Positions 1 through 8,050 of a stretch of DNA of 64,000 bases are shown piece after piece (position 1 is the stretch's first letter; each line of letters starts with the position of its first letter). Made by a program: the position numbers and the translations under genes. Where the stretch lies: positions 124,001 to 188,000 of the forward strand of contig NZ_JADNYM010000005.1 in the NCBI RefSeq assembly GCF_015708085.1. Reading direction: 5' to 3'. This stretch comes from Arthrobacter terrae (GTDB lineage: Bacteria; Actinomycetota; Actinomycetes; Actinomycetales; Micrococcaceae). The notes under the pieces are model-generated. The model searched no databases. It saw only the letters and a program-made list of their open reading frames with translations, and was not told the origin of the DNA.

Positions 1-655
1 CTGCAGCCTTCAGATCCGCGATCGTGAAAATCCCCAACGCGTTCAGCTTCTTTCCGAGCCGGCCGGCGATCCCCCAGATCCCAGTCACCGGAACCCGGGA
101 CATGATGGCCTCGGCGTGGGCGGACGGCAGCGTATCCCAGGAGCAGACGCCGCGCAGTGCCGGGTTCTGCTTGGCAACCCGGTTCACGAACTTGGCCAAT
201 GTCTTGGTCGGGGCGATGCCCACACAGACCGGCAGGCCTGTATGAAGGGCGACGGCTGCTTTGATCTCAGCACCGGTCCTGACCAGCTCCTCCGGGGTTC
301 CTCGAAGGACCAGCCAGGATTCATCAATGGAGTAGACCTCCTGGGAGAACGAATACCGTCCCAGGAGCTCCATCACTCTGCTCGACAGATCGCCGTACAG
401 CTCGTAGTTGGAGCTGCGCTGGATGAGTCCGGTGCGCTTGGCGTCGGCTGCGAGTTTGAACCAGGGATCCCCGTTTTCGATGCCCAACGCCTTGGCCTCG
501 TTGGACCGGGCCACCACGCAGCCGTCATTATTGGAAAGTACGACGACCGGTTTCAATTCAAGGCTCGGATCGAAGGCGCGCTCACACGAGACGTAGAACG
601 AGTTCACGTCGACGAGGGCAAACCGCTCGACCTTGCCGGCCCCCATTTCAGGCAT
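1..655 (-). CDS. umuC: UmuC-type Y-family DNA polymerase (partial)
   Basis: Catalytic subunit of an error-prone translesion polymerase. The visible N-terminal 218 residues carry the Y-family palm signatures: the metal-binding block [14 protein letters not shown] near the start and the second acidic motif YSIDE about 100 residues later, then helix-hairpin-helix-like sequence at the window edge. The gene continues beyond position 1, so finger/little-finger parts are missing. The start ATG at 655 lies just after the umuD stop; a second in-frame ATG is at 646. Operon with umuD. Plasmid umuDC typically raises mutagenesis and damage tolerance of the host. Confidence 0.93.
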   Translation of the reverse strand, partial: MPEMGAGKVERFALVDVNSFYVSCERAFDPSLELKPVVVLSNNDGCVVARSNEAKALGIENGDPWFKLAADAKRTGLIQRSSNYELYGDLSSRVMELLGRYSFSQEVYSIDESWLVLRGTPEELVRTGAEIKAAVALHTGLPVCVGIAPTKTLAKFVNRVAKQNPALRGVCSWDTLPSAHAEAIMSRVPVTGIWGIAGRLGKKLNALGIFTIADLKAA

Positions 656-663
656 GGCGCAGA

Positions 664-1095
664 TCAGACGTGGTGCAGGCAGCGGGTAACGACGCCCCAG
701 ATGCTCAGCTCGGATAGCTCACAAATTACAACGTCCGGGTATTCGGGGTTCTCGGCCGCCAACCGGACCCGGCCATGCTCGAGGCGCAGACGCTTGACAG
801 TCAACTCCCCGTCAATGATCGCTACGACGACGTTACCGTCAGCCGGGGTGAGAGACCGGTCCACGACGAGTTCATCCCCGTCGGCAATACCGGCGCCGTC
901 CATGGAGTGCCCGGAGACCCGGACCAAAAAGGTGCAGGTGATGTCGCGGATCAGGTGCTTGTTCAGGTCGATCCGGCCGGTGAAGTAGTCCTGGGCCGGG
1001 GACGGGAAACCAGCGGGCACTGCAACCGGAGAACACAGCGGTCCCTGCAGGTTCAGGCCGTCCAGATCCAGGGCGGATACGACCATGACGCCCAT
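664..1095 (-). CDS. umuD: UmuD-like S24 self-cleaving peptidase
   Basis: Accessory subunit of DNA polymerase V, activated by RecA-stimulated self-cleavage. 143 aa. The expected Ala-Gly cleavage site precedes GFPSPA (about residue 29), the nucleophile serine lies in [10 protein letters not shown] and the general-base lysine in GELTVKRL. First gene of the umuDC operon; umuC starts 8 nt after its stop. A palindrome upstream (1138-1153) may be its operator. Confidence 0.93.
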   Translation of the reverse strand: MGVMVVSALDLDGLNLQGPLCSPVAVPAGFPSPAQDYFTGRIDLNKHLIRDITCTFLVRVSGHSMDGAGIADGDELVVDRSLTPADGNVVVAIIDGELTVKRLRLEHGRVRLAAENPEYPDVVICELSELSIWGVVTRCLHHV

Positions 1096-1137
1096 CAGCC
1101 TTCACACCTCTCGTATTCGAACCACTCCCCCAAAGAT

Positions 1138-1153
1138 TGTTCACATATGAACA
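1138..1153. promoter_or_regulatory. 16-bp perfect palindrome upstream of umuD
   Basis: TGTTCA, 4-bp spacer, TGAACA. It lies about 45 bp upstream of the umuD start and is a candidate operator. The half-sites are in the opposite orientation to the actinobacterial LexA box (GAAC-N4-GTTC), so LexA binding is not implied. Confidence 0.45.
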
Positions 1154-1286
1154 TTGCTTCGATAAAAGTATACGGCTGATAAGTGTGGGTCGGACATGCC
1201 GTTGGCTGATCGAACGATCCTACGCTTCCGGCACGCAGGCCCGGGAGGTTGATCAATGTTTCCCCACCTACGCATCGGAGCCAACC

Positions 1287-1316
1287 GGTGACGGCAGAGT
1301 AAGTTCCCGCACACAT
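1287..1316 (+). promoter_or_regulatory. Class-1 promoter (gene at 1324)
   Basis: GGTGAC, 15-bp spacer, CGCACACAT, then 7 nt to the ATG; the transcript is predicted to be leaderless. Confidence 0.75.
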
Positions 1317-1323
1317 GAGGGGC

Positions 1324-1542
1324 ATGATGATCACTGCCCTGCTCCTGAACTACGCCTCCTGGCTCCTGGCCAGCGCCATTTTCTTCTGGCTGTGCTCCGT
1401 CCTGTACCGGACTACCTGGAACACCGTCAACGCGGCATATGAGTGCCGTCTTGAAGAAAGAGAAATCCCAGTTCCCCAGGTGGCTCACATTCCGGCGCGG
1501 CCGAGGCACAAACCCCGCGTCCCGTACTCGAACGCGGCCTGA
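1324..1542 (+). CDS. Small membrane protein
   Basis: 72 aa. One strongly hydrophobic segment (about residues 4-27, LLLNYASWLLASAIFFWLC) followed by a short basic cytoplasmic-type tail ending in proline/arginine-rich sequence. No family recognised. The start is set by the fixed 7-nt distance from the class-1 element; an upstream in-frame ATG at 1315 overlaps that element and is less likely. Confidence 0.65.
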   Translation: MMITALLLNYASWLLASAIFFWLCSVLYRTTWNTVNAAYECRLEEREIPVPQVAHIPARPRHKPRVPYSNAA

Positions 1543-1563
1543 GACTTGCCCGCAGGGAGACCG

Positions 1564-2040
1564 ATGGAAGCCATGCAGCCAGCAATTCGAAGCCAGTTCG
1601 GTGCCGATGTAAACTCGGCAATCACGAGCGGGCCTGATCCGGCGAAGCCACGGAAGAGCCCGTGTGCCTCCTGCCCGTACCGGAAGAATGTGCCCTCGGG
1701 TGTCTGGGATGGGTCTGAGTACCAGAAGCTTCCCGGCTACGACGGTGAGATTCATGAGCAGAAAACTGCATCCATCTTCATGTGTCACCAGCAGGACGGC
1801 TGCGTATGCTCCGGCTGGCTGGGCCATAGGTCCGAGCCCGGTGACATGCTCGCTGTGCGCCTGGGGCTCATGCGCGGGAGCCTGGATCTCGGCTGCCTCG
1901 ACTACACCACCAATGTGCCGCTCTTTGACAGCGGTGCGGCAGCCGCCGAGCACGGACTGGCGGATGTACAAAGCCCGGGCAGGAAGGCACAGGCTGTCAT
2001 TAGCAAGATCGCCAACAGACGCGGACCGGAAGTGCTTTAG
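1564..2040 (+). CDS. DUF6283-like cysteine-motif protein
   Basis: 158 aa. A central block CASCPYRKNVPSGVW followed by EYxKLPGYD matches the small actinobacterial/phage family of cysteine-rich proteins annotated DUF6283; further cysteines (MCHQQDGCVCSGW) suggest metal binding. Function unknown. The start is chosen for the GGGAG five bases upstream; an earlier in-frame ATG at 1546 has a poorer context. Confidence 0.72.
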   Translation: MEAMQPAIRSQFGADVNSAITSGPDPAKPRKSPCASCPYRKNVPSGVWDGSEYQKLPGYDGEIHEQKTASIFMCHQQDGCVCSGWLGHRSEPGDMLAVRLGLMRGSLDLGCLDYTTNVPLFDSGAAAAEHGLADVQSPGRKAQAVISKIANRRGPEVL

Positions 2041-2103
2041 GGCTCGAGGCGCCAATTCTCCAGAGCCGGTTGCCGCATCTTCTGCAAAACCTGCCGCCGC
2101 GAC

Positions 2104-2133
2104 GGGGAGAGGATCCGCGATCTCCGCACACAT
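2104..2133 (+). promoter_or_regulatory. Class-1 promoter (gene at 2141)
   Basis: GGGGAG (one mismatch from GGTGAG), 15-bp spacer, CGCACACAT, 7 nt to the ATG. Confidence 0.7.
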
Positions 2134-2140
2134 AGTGGCC

Positions 2141-2416
2141 ATGACCACAATGACCCACCCCCGCCGCGCTGCAGCGCCCCGCCTGACCCTTGAGACAACC
2201 CAGGTCTGGGGTGCCCTTCTGTCTTCGTATTCCGCAGCCATCGGCGGCATTTCCGTCTGGTCCACCGAAGACGGGGCGCTCCGCTATGCCGAACGTGTCC
2301 TCGCCGCCCGACCGGGCATCGAGTTCGAACTGATGACCTACCTCGGTGAAGGCCCATGGCGCTCCGTCGCTGGAGGTCATGAGATTCCGGACGTCATCGC
2401 CCGCCGCTGGTCATGA
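2141..2416 (+). CDS. Hypothetical protein (leaderless start)
   Basis: 91 aa, no family recognised. An Arg/Ala-rich N-terminus is followed by a compact alpha/beta-looking body (SVWSTEDGALRYAERVLAARPG). The start is the ATG exactly 7 nt after the class-1 element. The stop overlaps the start of the next gene (ATGA), so the two are probably cotranslated. Confidence 0.65.
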   Translation: MTTMTHPRRAAAPRLTLETTQVWGALLSSYSAAIGGISVWSTEDGALRYAERVLAARPGIEFELMTYLGEGPWRSVAGGHEIPDVIARRWS

Positions 2417-2583
2417 GCGGTACGAAACGGGACCGCCGTGGTCGGCCGCATTCAGACAAACGATCCCCTGAGTCAGCCAATGGCGGATGCATCTACTGCC
2501 ACACCGGGGACCAGAAACCCATCCTGCGCCGCAGAGCACGCCGCTCCGGTAAGACCCTCGCACGGAAGGAGGAACAGCTGTGA
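2413..2583 (+). CDS. Small basic CxxC protein
   Basis: 56 aa, very rich in Arg/Lys, with a single CIYCH motif in the middle that could form half of a zinc site. ATGA overlap with the gene before; its TGA overlaps the GTG start of the ATP-grasp gene after it. This tight coupling on both sides is the main evidence that it is real. Confidence 0.6.
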   Translation: MSGTKRDRRGRPHSDKRSPESANGGCIYCHTGDQKPILRRRARRSGKTLARKEEQL

Positions 2584-3434
2584 GCCATGACCACCTCACT
2601 GTTGTCACCAGCGCCCGCTGGCTGGCCGATGATCTTCGGGCCGCCGGTACCATCGGCATCGATCAGATCCTCGGACTGGATGCGCCGGTGCTCGATGGCA
2701 GGACCGCGCTCTGGTGCTCCGGTGCGTGGGCGCTTCGGCTGCTCAAAGCAGGAGTGCAGCACCCGTTCCTCTCCGCCGGTCCTGACTGGCTGACCCGTGT
2801 TCCAGCCGAATTCCTGCGCCGTGACGTCTGGGCCGGAACCATCGGACGCATGCCTTACCGGGGTGAGGGAAAGATGTTCTACAAACTTGCCGAGCATAAA
2901 CACGGGGACATCCCCGCCGGCCTTTACCTGACTGAGGACACCTTTCAGCGGCACGTCCGTAACGTCTTCGCCACCGCCGACCACGTCGATGAGCTTCACT
3001 TCGTCGGCTCCGCACCGATGCGCTACACCCGTGAATACCGGTGCTTCATCGCCCACGGGACGGTGACCGCTGCGTCGTTCTACCTGGCGACCCTACCCGG
3101 CGTCAACGACAGCACGGCGACCATCACCTGGGATGCCTATAACGGCGAACAGGCACCGGACGCCTCCCGCGCTGCAGCGTTCGCCCAAGACGTCGTCGAT
3201 GCGATGGGTGCTGACCAGCCGCCCGGTTACACGCTCGACGTCGGCGAGGATGCCGATGGTGACTGGTCTGTCATTGAAGCCAACGCCGCCTGGTCCTCCA
3301 ACATCTACCATGCCCCGGCAGCCGGGGTCATCGACTCCGTCCTCGCCTCTCAGGAACCAGGCAACAATCGTTGGGGCTGGACCCCGGACGCATTGTTCTT
3401 TAACCGCACCCAACCCCTGGGCGGTGTCCGCTAA
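2580..3434 (+). CDS. ATP-grasp domain protein
   Basis: 284 aa. The C-terminal half has the layout of the ATP-grasp family found in actinobacterial plasmids and phages (REYRCFIAHG, then LDVG...DGDWSVIEANAAW; the E and N are typical Mg-ATP ligands). Such enzymes usually ligate a carboxylate to an amine; the substrate is unknown. GTG start at 2580 overlapping the previous stop (GTGA). Confidence 0.72.
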   Translation: MSHDHLTVVTSARWLADDLRAAGTIGIDQILGLDAPVLDGRTALWCSGAWALRLLKAGVQHPFLSAGPDWLTRVPAEFLRRDVWAGTIGRMPYRGEGKMFYKLAEHKHGDIPAGLYLTEDTFQRHVRNVFATADHVDELHFVGSAPMRYTREYRCFIAHGTVTAASFYLATLPGVNDSTATITWDAYNGEQAPDASRAAAFAQDVVDAMGADQPPGYTLDVGEDADGDWSVIEANAAWSSNIYHAPAAGVIDSVLASQEPGNNRWGWTPDALFFNRTQPLGGVR

Positions 3435-4297
3435 TGGCTGCTGCCCGCCGCCGGCCCGCGGCCCAGGCACTGGAAATGCTGGACGCCTTCCAGCACGAGC
3501 ACCGCCGGTTGCCTAAAGCCACTGCCACAGACCCGGCGGAGAAGTACCTGGCAAACTTCCTTTTCGTAACCCTGCGCCGGCGGGAGCGCCGCGGGACACT
3601 GCCGCCGGCCATCCGGGAACGGGCCGCACTCATCCCCGGCGCCCTGACTCTGGACACGCACCCTGATCAGGACAAGGTCCTTACCGAGCTGGCCGCCTTC
3701 GTACAGGTGCACGGTCACGCGCCAAGGTATTCCCGCCGGGGAGTCCCCGACCATGAGGTCCGCCTCCGGGCCTGGATCAGCAACAATGTCTACTGCGACC
3801 CTTCCCGCAAGAGCCCGCGTCTGCGCGTCCGCCACGAGGAAATCCAGTCCATCCTTGCCGGCATCCCGTCCTTTGCTGAGAAGAAATTTGATGACCGCAT
3901 CGCCCTGGCTGAACAGTTCGTCCGCGACCACGGTTACCGGCCCTCCGGCAAAGCCTGGTCCTGGTTGCAGGCTTACATCCAAGGCACATACCCGATCCAG
4001 GGGCCGTTCCATGCAGGTTCACGTCTGAACGACATCCGGGCCGCGCGGCTCAGAGCCGTTATCTCCAGTCCAAACCCCGTCGACTTCCGCTGGCAACGGA
4101 ACTTCGAGGATCTGACAATGTACGCCACAGCCCATAACGGGGAGCTGCCAAGCAGTTGGGATGAGGATCTTTTCAGTTGGTTGACCGTCCAGCGCCGGGA
4201 GTACCGGCACGGCAGACTCACTCCGGAGCGGGAAGCGGTCCTGCGGACGCTGCCGGGTATCTTGTCGGAGGGCACGGAGCTGGCCGCCGCGGCCTGA
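3434..4297 (+). CDS. Helicase-associated (HA) domain repeat protein
   Basis: 287 aa. Contains repeats of the small helicase-associated domain, clearest at the C-terminus (LFSWLTVQRREYRHGRL then EREAVLRTLPG). In other actinobacterial proteins these units follow helicase domains and are thought to bind nucleic acid. No helicase motor is present here, so it is a stand-alone HA-repeat protein. Overlaps the ATP-grasp stop by one base. Confidence 0.7.
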   Translation: MAAARRRPAAQALEMLDAFQHEHRRLPKATATDPAEKYLANFLFVTLRRRERRGTLPPAIRERAALIPGALTLDTHPDQDKVLTELAAFVQVHGHAPRYSRRGVPDHEVRLRAWISNNVYCDPSRKSPRLRVRHEEIQSILAGIPSFAEKKFDDRIALAEQFVRDHGYRPSGKAWSWLQAYIQGTYPIQGPFHAGSRLNDIRAARLRAVISSPNPVDFRWQRNFEDLTMYATAHNGELPSSWDEDLFSWLTVQRREYRHGRLTPEREAVLRTLPGILSEGTELAAAA

Positions 4298-4301
4298 TAC
4301 T

Positions 4302-4331
4302 GGTGAGGACCGGACCGGTCTCCGCACACAT
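4302..4331 (+). promoter_or_regulatory. Class-1 promoter with short leader (gene at 4380)
   Basis: GGTGAG, 15-bp spacer, CGCACACAT. The +1 triplet is ATC, not ATG, so this copy gives a leader of about 40 nt ending in a normal ribosome site. Confidence 0.7.
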
Positions 4332-4379
4332 TAGGCTCATCAGCAAGAAAAGTTGTATAGACCTGAAGTGGAGAACCCC

Positions 4380-4544
4380 ATGACCGAAGACGCCGCACCC
4401 GGTGCTAGGGCTGAGATCAGTGCCCAGCTCCAGTACTATATCCACGCGGCACCAGCGCCTGTGGCCCCGGTTCCACCGTCCGTGTATTCGACCGCTATCC
4501 ACCAGCTGCTCGACGATTTCGACCGTGCCAACGGCGCCGTCTAG
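4380..4544 (+). CDS. Small hypothetical protein
   Basis: 54 aa, Ala/Pro-rich centre with an acidic, probably helical C-terminus. Ribosome site GTGGAG precedes the ATG. A strong terminator follows directly, making this a single-gene transcript. Confidence 0.55.
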   Translation: MTEDAAPGARAEISAQLQYYIHAAPAPVAPVPPSVYSTAIHQLLDDFDRANGAV

Positions 4545-4570
4545 GAACAACCCCGATCCCCTCCGGAAGT

Positions 4571-4603
4571 CCCTCACTGTCCGCGGTGAGGGGATTTCTT
4601 TTA
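4571..4603 (+). terminator. Rho-independent terminator overlapping the next promoter
   Basis: Hairpin with arms CCCTCAC / GTGAGGG followed by a T-rich run. The right arm contains the GGTGAG element of the next promoter. Confidence 0.75.
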
Positions 4604-4614
4604 TCCGCACACAT
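4585..4614 (+). promoter_or_regulatory. Class-1 promoter nested in a terminator (gene at 4622)
   Basis: GGTGAG in the terminator stem, 15-bp spacer containing the T-run, CGCACACAT, 7 nt to the ATG. Confidence 0.75.
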
Positions 4615-4621
4615 CACGACT

Positions 4622-4897
4622 ATGTATGAACTTCTCGCTGAACTGACCAGTCTCCTTGAACGCACCTCACAGTTCACCGACCGGGGATGCGCCAGGCTAC
4701 ACGACGGTCTCCAGGAGGTTGTCGACAAGTACACAGGCACACCCGCCACCTACCAGTACCGCAATCACCCGTCCTGGGACACAGCTTGGATGGATCTTGA
4801 CCGGTCGCAGGTCGGTATCGTTTTGGACCTTGGGCACGCCGTAGAGCGAAGCCTCGTCGCCGGTGACTGGGAAGCTGTGACAGGGGTTCCGGTATGA
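4622..4897 (+). CDS. Hypothetical protein
   Basis: 91 aa, probably helical at the N-terminus (LLAELTSLLERTSQF). No family recognised. Leaderless start at the ATG 7 nt after the promoter element. ATGA overlap with the membrane protein gene that follows. Confidence 0.62.
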   Translation: MYELLAELTSLLERTSQFTDRGCARLHDGLQEVVDKYTGTPATYQYRNHPSWDTAWMDLDRSQVGIVLDLGHAVERSLVAGDWEAVTGVPV

Positions 4898-5178
4898 GCT
4901 GGAAGTCAGCCTTTCTTGCCGCAATCAAAAAGCGCAGGGCCCGTGACTTCTTCCGAGCTGTGTTCGTGGCATCAGTCCCGGCGGTCGTTAGCTCTTTCCA
5001 ATATGGAATCGCACGCGGCCTGATGGCGGCCGCCGTTATAGCCCTCTGCGTCTTTCTGATCGACGTGGTGGACGATGCACGCGCGCTCCGCCGGCGCGCC
5101 CGAACGGACGCTCCACGGAATGACAGCCGGCACCAGGAACCTATTGCTCGACGAAACGCCCCGAAGGATCAATCATGA
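4894..5178 (+). CDS. Small membrane protein
   Basis: 94 aa with two hydrophobic stretches (about residues 22-35 and 43-60, LMAAAVIALCVFLIDVV), a basic N-terminus and a highly charged C-terminal tail. Coupled by ATGA overlaps to both neighbours, suggesting the three products act together at the membrane. Confidence 0.6.
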   Translation: MSWKSAFLAAIKKRRARDFFRAVFVASVPAVVSSFQYGIARGLMAAAVIALCVFLIDVVDDARALRRRARTDAPRNDSRHQEPIARRNAPKDQS

Positions 5179-5564
5179 GCCGCTCCTCCAACAGCAAGAC
5201 CCGGGAGGCATACGCCCAGGAACGCAGCGGCCTCGACTTCAAGCTCATCGGCTGGATGGTCCTTGGATCCTTCGCAATTACCGGCATCACCATTCTGAGC
5301 ATAGGGCTCTACGCCACTTCCGGCTTGTCCGGGCCAGACCCGGTAACGATCAAGAACACCATCGCAGGGAACTACCAAATCCAGGGCATCGGCTGGGACG
5401 GTGACGGACGCACCAACGGGGTTGGAGTCTTCAACGTCGGCACCCACGCTTACGGGATCTCTGTGGACGGTACCGTCCACACCTGTCTTGCCAACCTGAA
5501 GCAGGCACAGGCTAAGACACCGATCATCTGCAGGGACCATTTTGTTGTTCAGCCGAAGCCGTAG
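5175..5564 (+). CDS. Single-pass membrane protein with extracytoplasmic domain
   Basis: 129 aa. One transmembrane segment (about residues 25-47, IGWMVLGSFAITGITILSI) followed by an approximately 80-residue domain likely outside the membrane, with two cysteines (HTCL and IICRD) that could form a disulfide. No family recognised. Confidence 0.6.
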   Translation: MSRSSNSKTREAYAQERSGLDFKLIGWMVLGSFAITGITILSIGLYATSGLSGPDPVTIKNTIAGNYQIQGIGWDGDGRTNGVGVFNVGTHAYGISVDGTVHTCLANLKQAQAKTPIICRDHFVVQPKP

Positions 5565-5573
5565 GAGACGTCG

Positions 5574-5786
5574 ATGACTGCGATCCGCGAAGCTTTTGAC
5601 CGGGCAGTGCAGGAGCACGGCGCATGGCTGCCGGAGGGGGTCTTCCTCGACCTGGTTTTGGCGTCTCCGGCTGCAGATAGGCTACCTGCCACTTCAGCCG
5701 AGGAGATGGAGGTGTTGACGTTCGGCGGCGCCACCGGAACGAAGTACCGGTCCGCTGACGTCAAGACAGCACTCGGCTTCACCTGA
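5574..5786 (+). CDS. Hypothetical protein
   Basis: 70 aa, no family recognised. Good ribosome site AGGAG before the ATG. Last gene of the 4622-5786 operon; converges with the minus-strand gene that ends at 5833. Confidence 0.55.
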   Translation: MTAIREAFDRAVQEHGAWLPEGVFLDLVLASPAADRLPATSAEEMEVLTFGGATGTKYRSADVKTALGFT

Positions 5787-5832
5787 GTGGCAGAGCTGCC
5801 GGCCGCACGGGTTTTCCGTGAAGTTGACACCA

Positions 5833-6745
5833 CTATTCGCTGTCGCGGCGCCCCGCAAGCTTGTACGTCTTTGATATTCGACCTTTGAGGCCATCTCCTC
5901 GGACCTGCCAGCTCCACCAATAGGTGCCCACGTGTCTGCCGAGGAGCGGAGCTTCTTCCGTGAAGGTCTTGAAATGTCCTCGGGCCAGGTGTTGCCGTCC
6001 CTCCACTGTTGTTGCCTCAGGTCTTACTGTGCCGTTCATACCGGGGGTGCCTATGAGAAGCTCGTGGAACGAATCCCCTTCCACGCCCGGACCGGCATTG
6101 GCACCGTATTTGCGTTCCCGCATCCTGATGTTTCTGCAGTTCATCAGGGCGAGGCAGAACAGTGCCCGGTTGGCCACTGCTCTGGACAGAAAATAGTCCG
6201 GGTCCTGTGCGGTGTAGTCGACACGGGTTGTGGTGTTAGAAAATGAAAACCGTTTTTTTTCGGGCATTCTCCCCCGCCTCCGTTTTCTCGTCCAGAAACT
6301 CGATGCCGACAACTCGACCATCGGTGCCCAACCTGAACCGGATATCAGGGCCGGCACTGCGGGCAAACCCTTCGCTGTCTCTGACGAATGTTTCGATGAG
6401 AAATTCATCGCTGGCGCCGGTCCATGCCTGGGACCGGAAAGAGGTCCGGGTCGTGCTGTGGTGAATCATGGCTCCGATGCGTGAAGCCCCGCGGGATGAA
6501 AACACGGAGCCGTGAACTACACCCTCTACCCAGACTGCTTCTGCCCCTGGGCGCGATGGGCCGAACAACTCCGGAGCGTCAGCATTGTCGATATTGTCAG
6601 GCGTCATCTCCAGCGCATCAGAAACATCCACCATAAGTGGCTCGTCAAAGTCAGCCGTGTCCAGAAACATGCTGATCTTGGACCGGTAAATCATAAAATG
6701 GCGCCGCAGCCTGTCCGGCATTTTCTTGGACGAGAAAGTCTTCAC
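5833..6745 (-). pseudogene. Frameshifted gene at an A8 homopolymer
   Basis: Two overlapping reading frames encode one continuous-looking protein. The N-terminal part starts at GTG 6745 (AGGAG upstream) and runs to a stop at 6236. The C-terminal part reads on in the +1 frame to 5833 and contains a block, GHFKTFTEEAPLLGRHVG then TYWWSWQVRG, that I recall from actinophage and plasmid hypothetical proteins. The frames meet at eight adenines on the coding strand (6253-6260); seven would restore one frame of about 300 codons. It could be a mutation, slippage-controlled expression or a sequencing error. Confidence 0.65.
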
Positions 6746-6801
6746 TTCGGCAGCTCCTAGCAGTGGGTTCGCCCCGCAGGCTATCACGGACGAATGCACC
6801 C

Positions 6802-6831
6802 GGTGACGCGGTTTCCTGTGGCCGCACACAT
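6802..6831 (+). promoter_or_regulatory. Class-1 promoter with short leader (gene at 6867)
   Basis: GGTGAC, 15-bp spacer, CGCACACAT; predicted start at about 6839 and a leader of about 28 nt. Confidence 0.7.
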
Positions 6832-6866
6832 AGCGGTCACAGGCACAACCAGGCAGGAGCCAGACC

Positions 6867-7184
6867 ATGACCGTAGTCATCTCATTCCCCACCAAAACCG
6901 CGGCGACCCCGCGAACCTCCGCATATGAGGTCACCGACGAGGTTCTGCACGAACTGCTCCGCAAAGCTGTCGTTGCCTACCGTGCCGGTGAGGCCCGGAC
7001 CCCCGGCTCCCTCGCGCATCGCCACCATTTTGCCGTCTCTGTGGCACTGCTGGATGCTATCCAGGTCATCATGGGTTTTGGCGGTGTGGCGCAGGAGCTC
7101 GAACGCTGCCTGGGTTCAGGCATTACAGACATCCGGGCACTGGCCCGCGTCGCCCGCGCCTACAACGGACCCGAATCCGCCTAA
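6867..7184 (+). CDS. Hypothetical protein
   Basis: 105 aa, mostly helical by composition, no family recognised. Ribosome site AGGCAGGAG precedes the ATG, consistent with its promoter being one of the few that make a leader. Followed by a terminator. Confidence 0.6.
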   Translation: MTVVISFPTKTAATPRTSAYEVTDEVLHELLRKAVVAYRAGEARTPGSLAHRHHFAVSVALLDAIQVIMGFGGVAQELERCLGSGITDIRALARVARAYNGPESA

Positions 7185-7204
7185 ACCGACACCCCAGCCC
7201 ACAT

Positions 7205-7237
7205 AGTCCCCGCAGAGGTGCAGCCGCTGCGGGGACT
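7205..7237 (+). terminator. Rho-independent terminator
   Basis: 11-bp perfect stem (AGTCCCCGCAG / CTGCGGGGACT), then a short T-rich stretch. Confidence 0.75.
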
Positions 7238-7248
7238 ATCCTTTATCT

Positions 7249-7278
7249 GGTGAGTTTTACCCGCCGGTCCGCACACAT
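7249..7278 (+). promoter_or_regulatory. Class-1 promoter (gene at 7286)
   Basis: GGTGAG, 15-bp spacer, CGCACACAT, 7 nt to the ATG. Confidence 0.8.
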
Positions 7279-7285
7279 AGTCGCC

Positions 7286-8011
7286 ATGCCTTCCCTCCCG
7301 ACCCTCACCCACCCGACCGGCCTTCCCATCTGCGATTGCACCGAAGCGTGGGAGCCGCACGAGCACGGGACCAGGGGAATGTACGGGTACCACCGCTGCC
7401 GGTGCGCCCCATGCAGGACCGCCAACCGCGACTACAACCGGGAGAACACCAAATACCGCCCCCGGCGTCAAATGGTGGATGCAGATCTGGTGCGGGCGCG
7501 GATCGCCAAGCTTCGTGCGGCAGGCTTAACGCTCGGCGAAATCGCAGACATGTGCGCCGTCAACTCCAAAGTCATCGACTTCGCCGTCCACGGCCGGAAC
7601 GGCCGGAAACCCAAAACCGTTCAGGCGAGCACCTTTCGGGCGTTGAACGCCATCAGCTCCAAAGACATTGCCTCAGTGGAGCGCCCCCGCGGCCGTAAAG
7701 TCGACGGCGACATCCCCCGCCGGCAGATCCAGTCACTGCACAGTTTCGGCTGGGGAATGTTCGAAATCGGTTCCCGGGCAAACGCCACAGCAGCGACGCT
7801 GAACCGCATTCTGAAAGGCTTCATGACCACCGAGGAACTCAGGGCGTCCATCGACCGGGTCCATGCGGAACTTCACGGTATGGAAGCACCCACGGCCACC
7901 ACATCGGAAAAGGCCAGAGCCAGCAAAGCCAGGACACGTGCAGATGCTAACGGCTGGACACCGGACACCTCCTCTGATCTTGAATACTCCCAGTACGTCA
8001 GGGTCCACTAA
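7286..8011 (+). CDS. Zinc-finger/HTH DNA-binding protein, paralog 1
   Basis: 241 aa. The N-terminus has a Cys/His cluster (CDC, HEHGTRGMYGYHRCRC, C) of a type common in actinophage and plasmid proteins and likely to bind zinc. Next come helices with helix-turn-helix character (LRAAGLTLGEIADMCAV) and a second HTH-like block before a basic tail. Likely a DNA-binding regulator. Paralog of the next gene; each has its own class-1 promoter. Confidence 0.68.
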   Translation: MPSLPTLTHPTGLPICDCTEAWEPHEHGTRGMYGYHRCRCAPCRTANRDYNRENTKYRPRRQMVDADLVRARIAKLRAAGLTLGEIADMCAVNSKVIDFAVHGRNGRKPKTVQASTFRALNAISSKDIASVERPRGRKVDGDIPRRQIQSLHSFGWGMFEIGSRANATAATLNRILKGFMTTEELRASIDRVHAELHGMEAPTATTSEKARASKARTRADANGWTPDTSSDLEYSQYVRVH

Positions 8012-8013
8012 CC

Positions 8014-8043
8014 GGTGAGTCCTGCCGGGCACTCCGCACACAT
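8014..8043 (+). promoter_or_regulatory. Class-1 promoter (gene at 8051)
   Basis: GGTGAG, 15-bp spacer, CGCACACAT, 7 nt to the ATG. Confidence 0.8.
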
Positions 8044-8050
8044 TGATCTC

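Noticed and set aside
1138-1153. LexA box upstream of umuD
   Set aside because: The palindrome is GTTC-N6-GAAC, not the GAAC-N4-GTTC expected for actinobacterial LexA; kept only as a generic palindrome.
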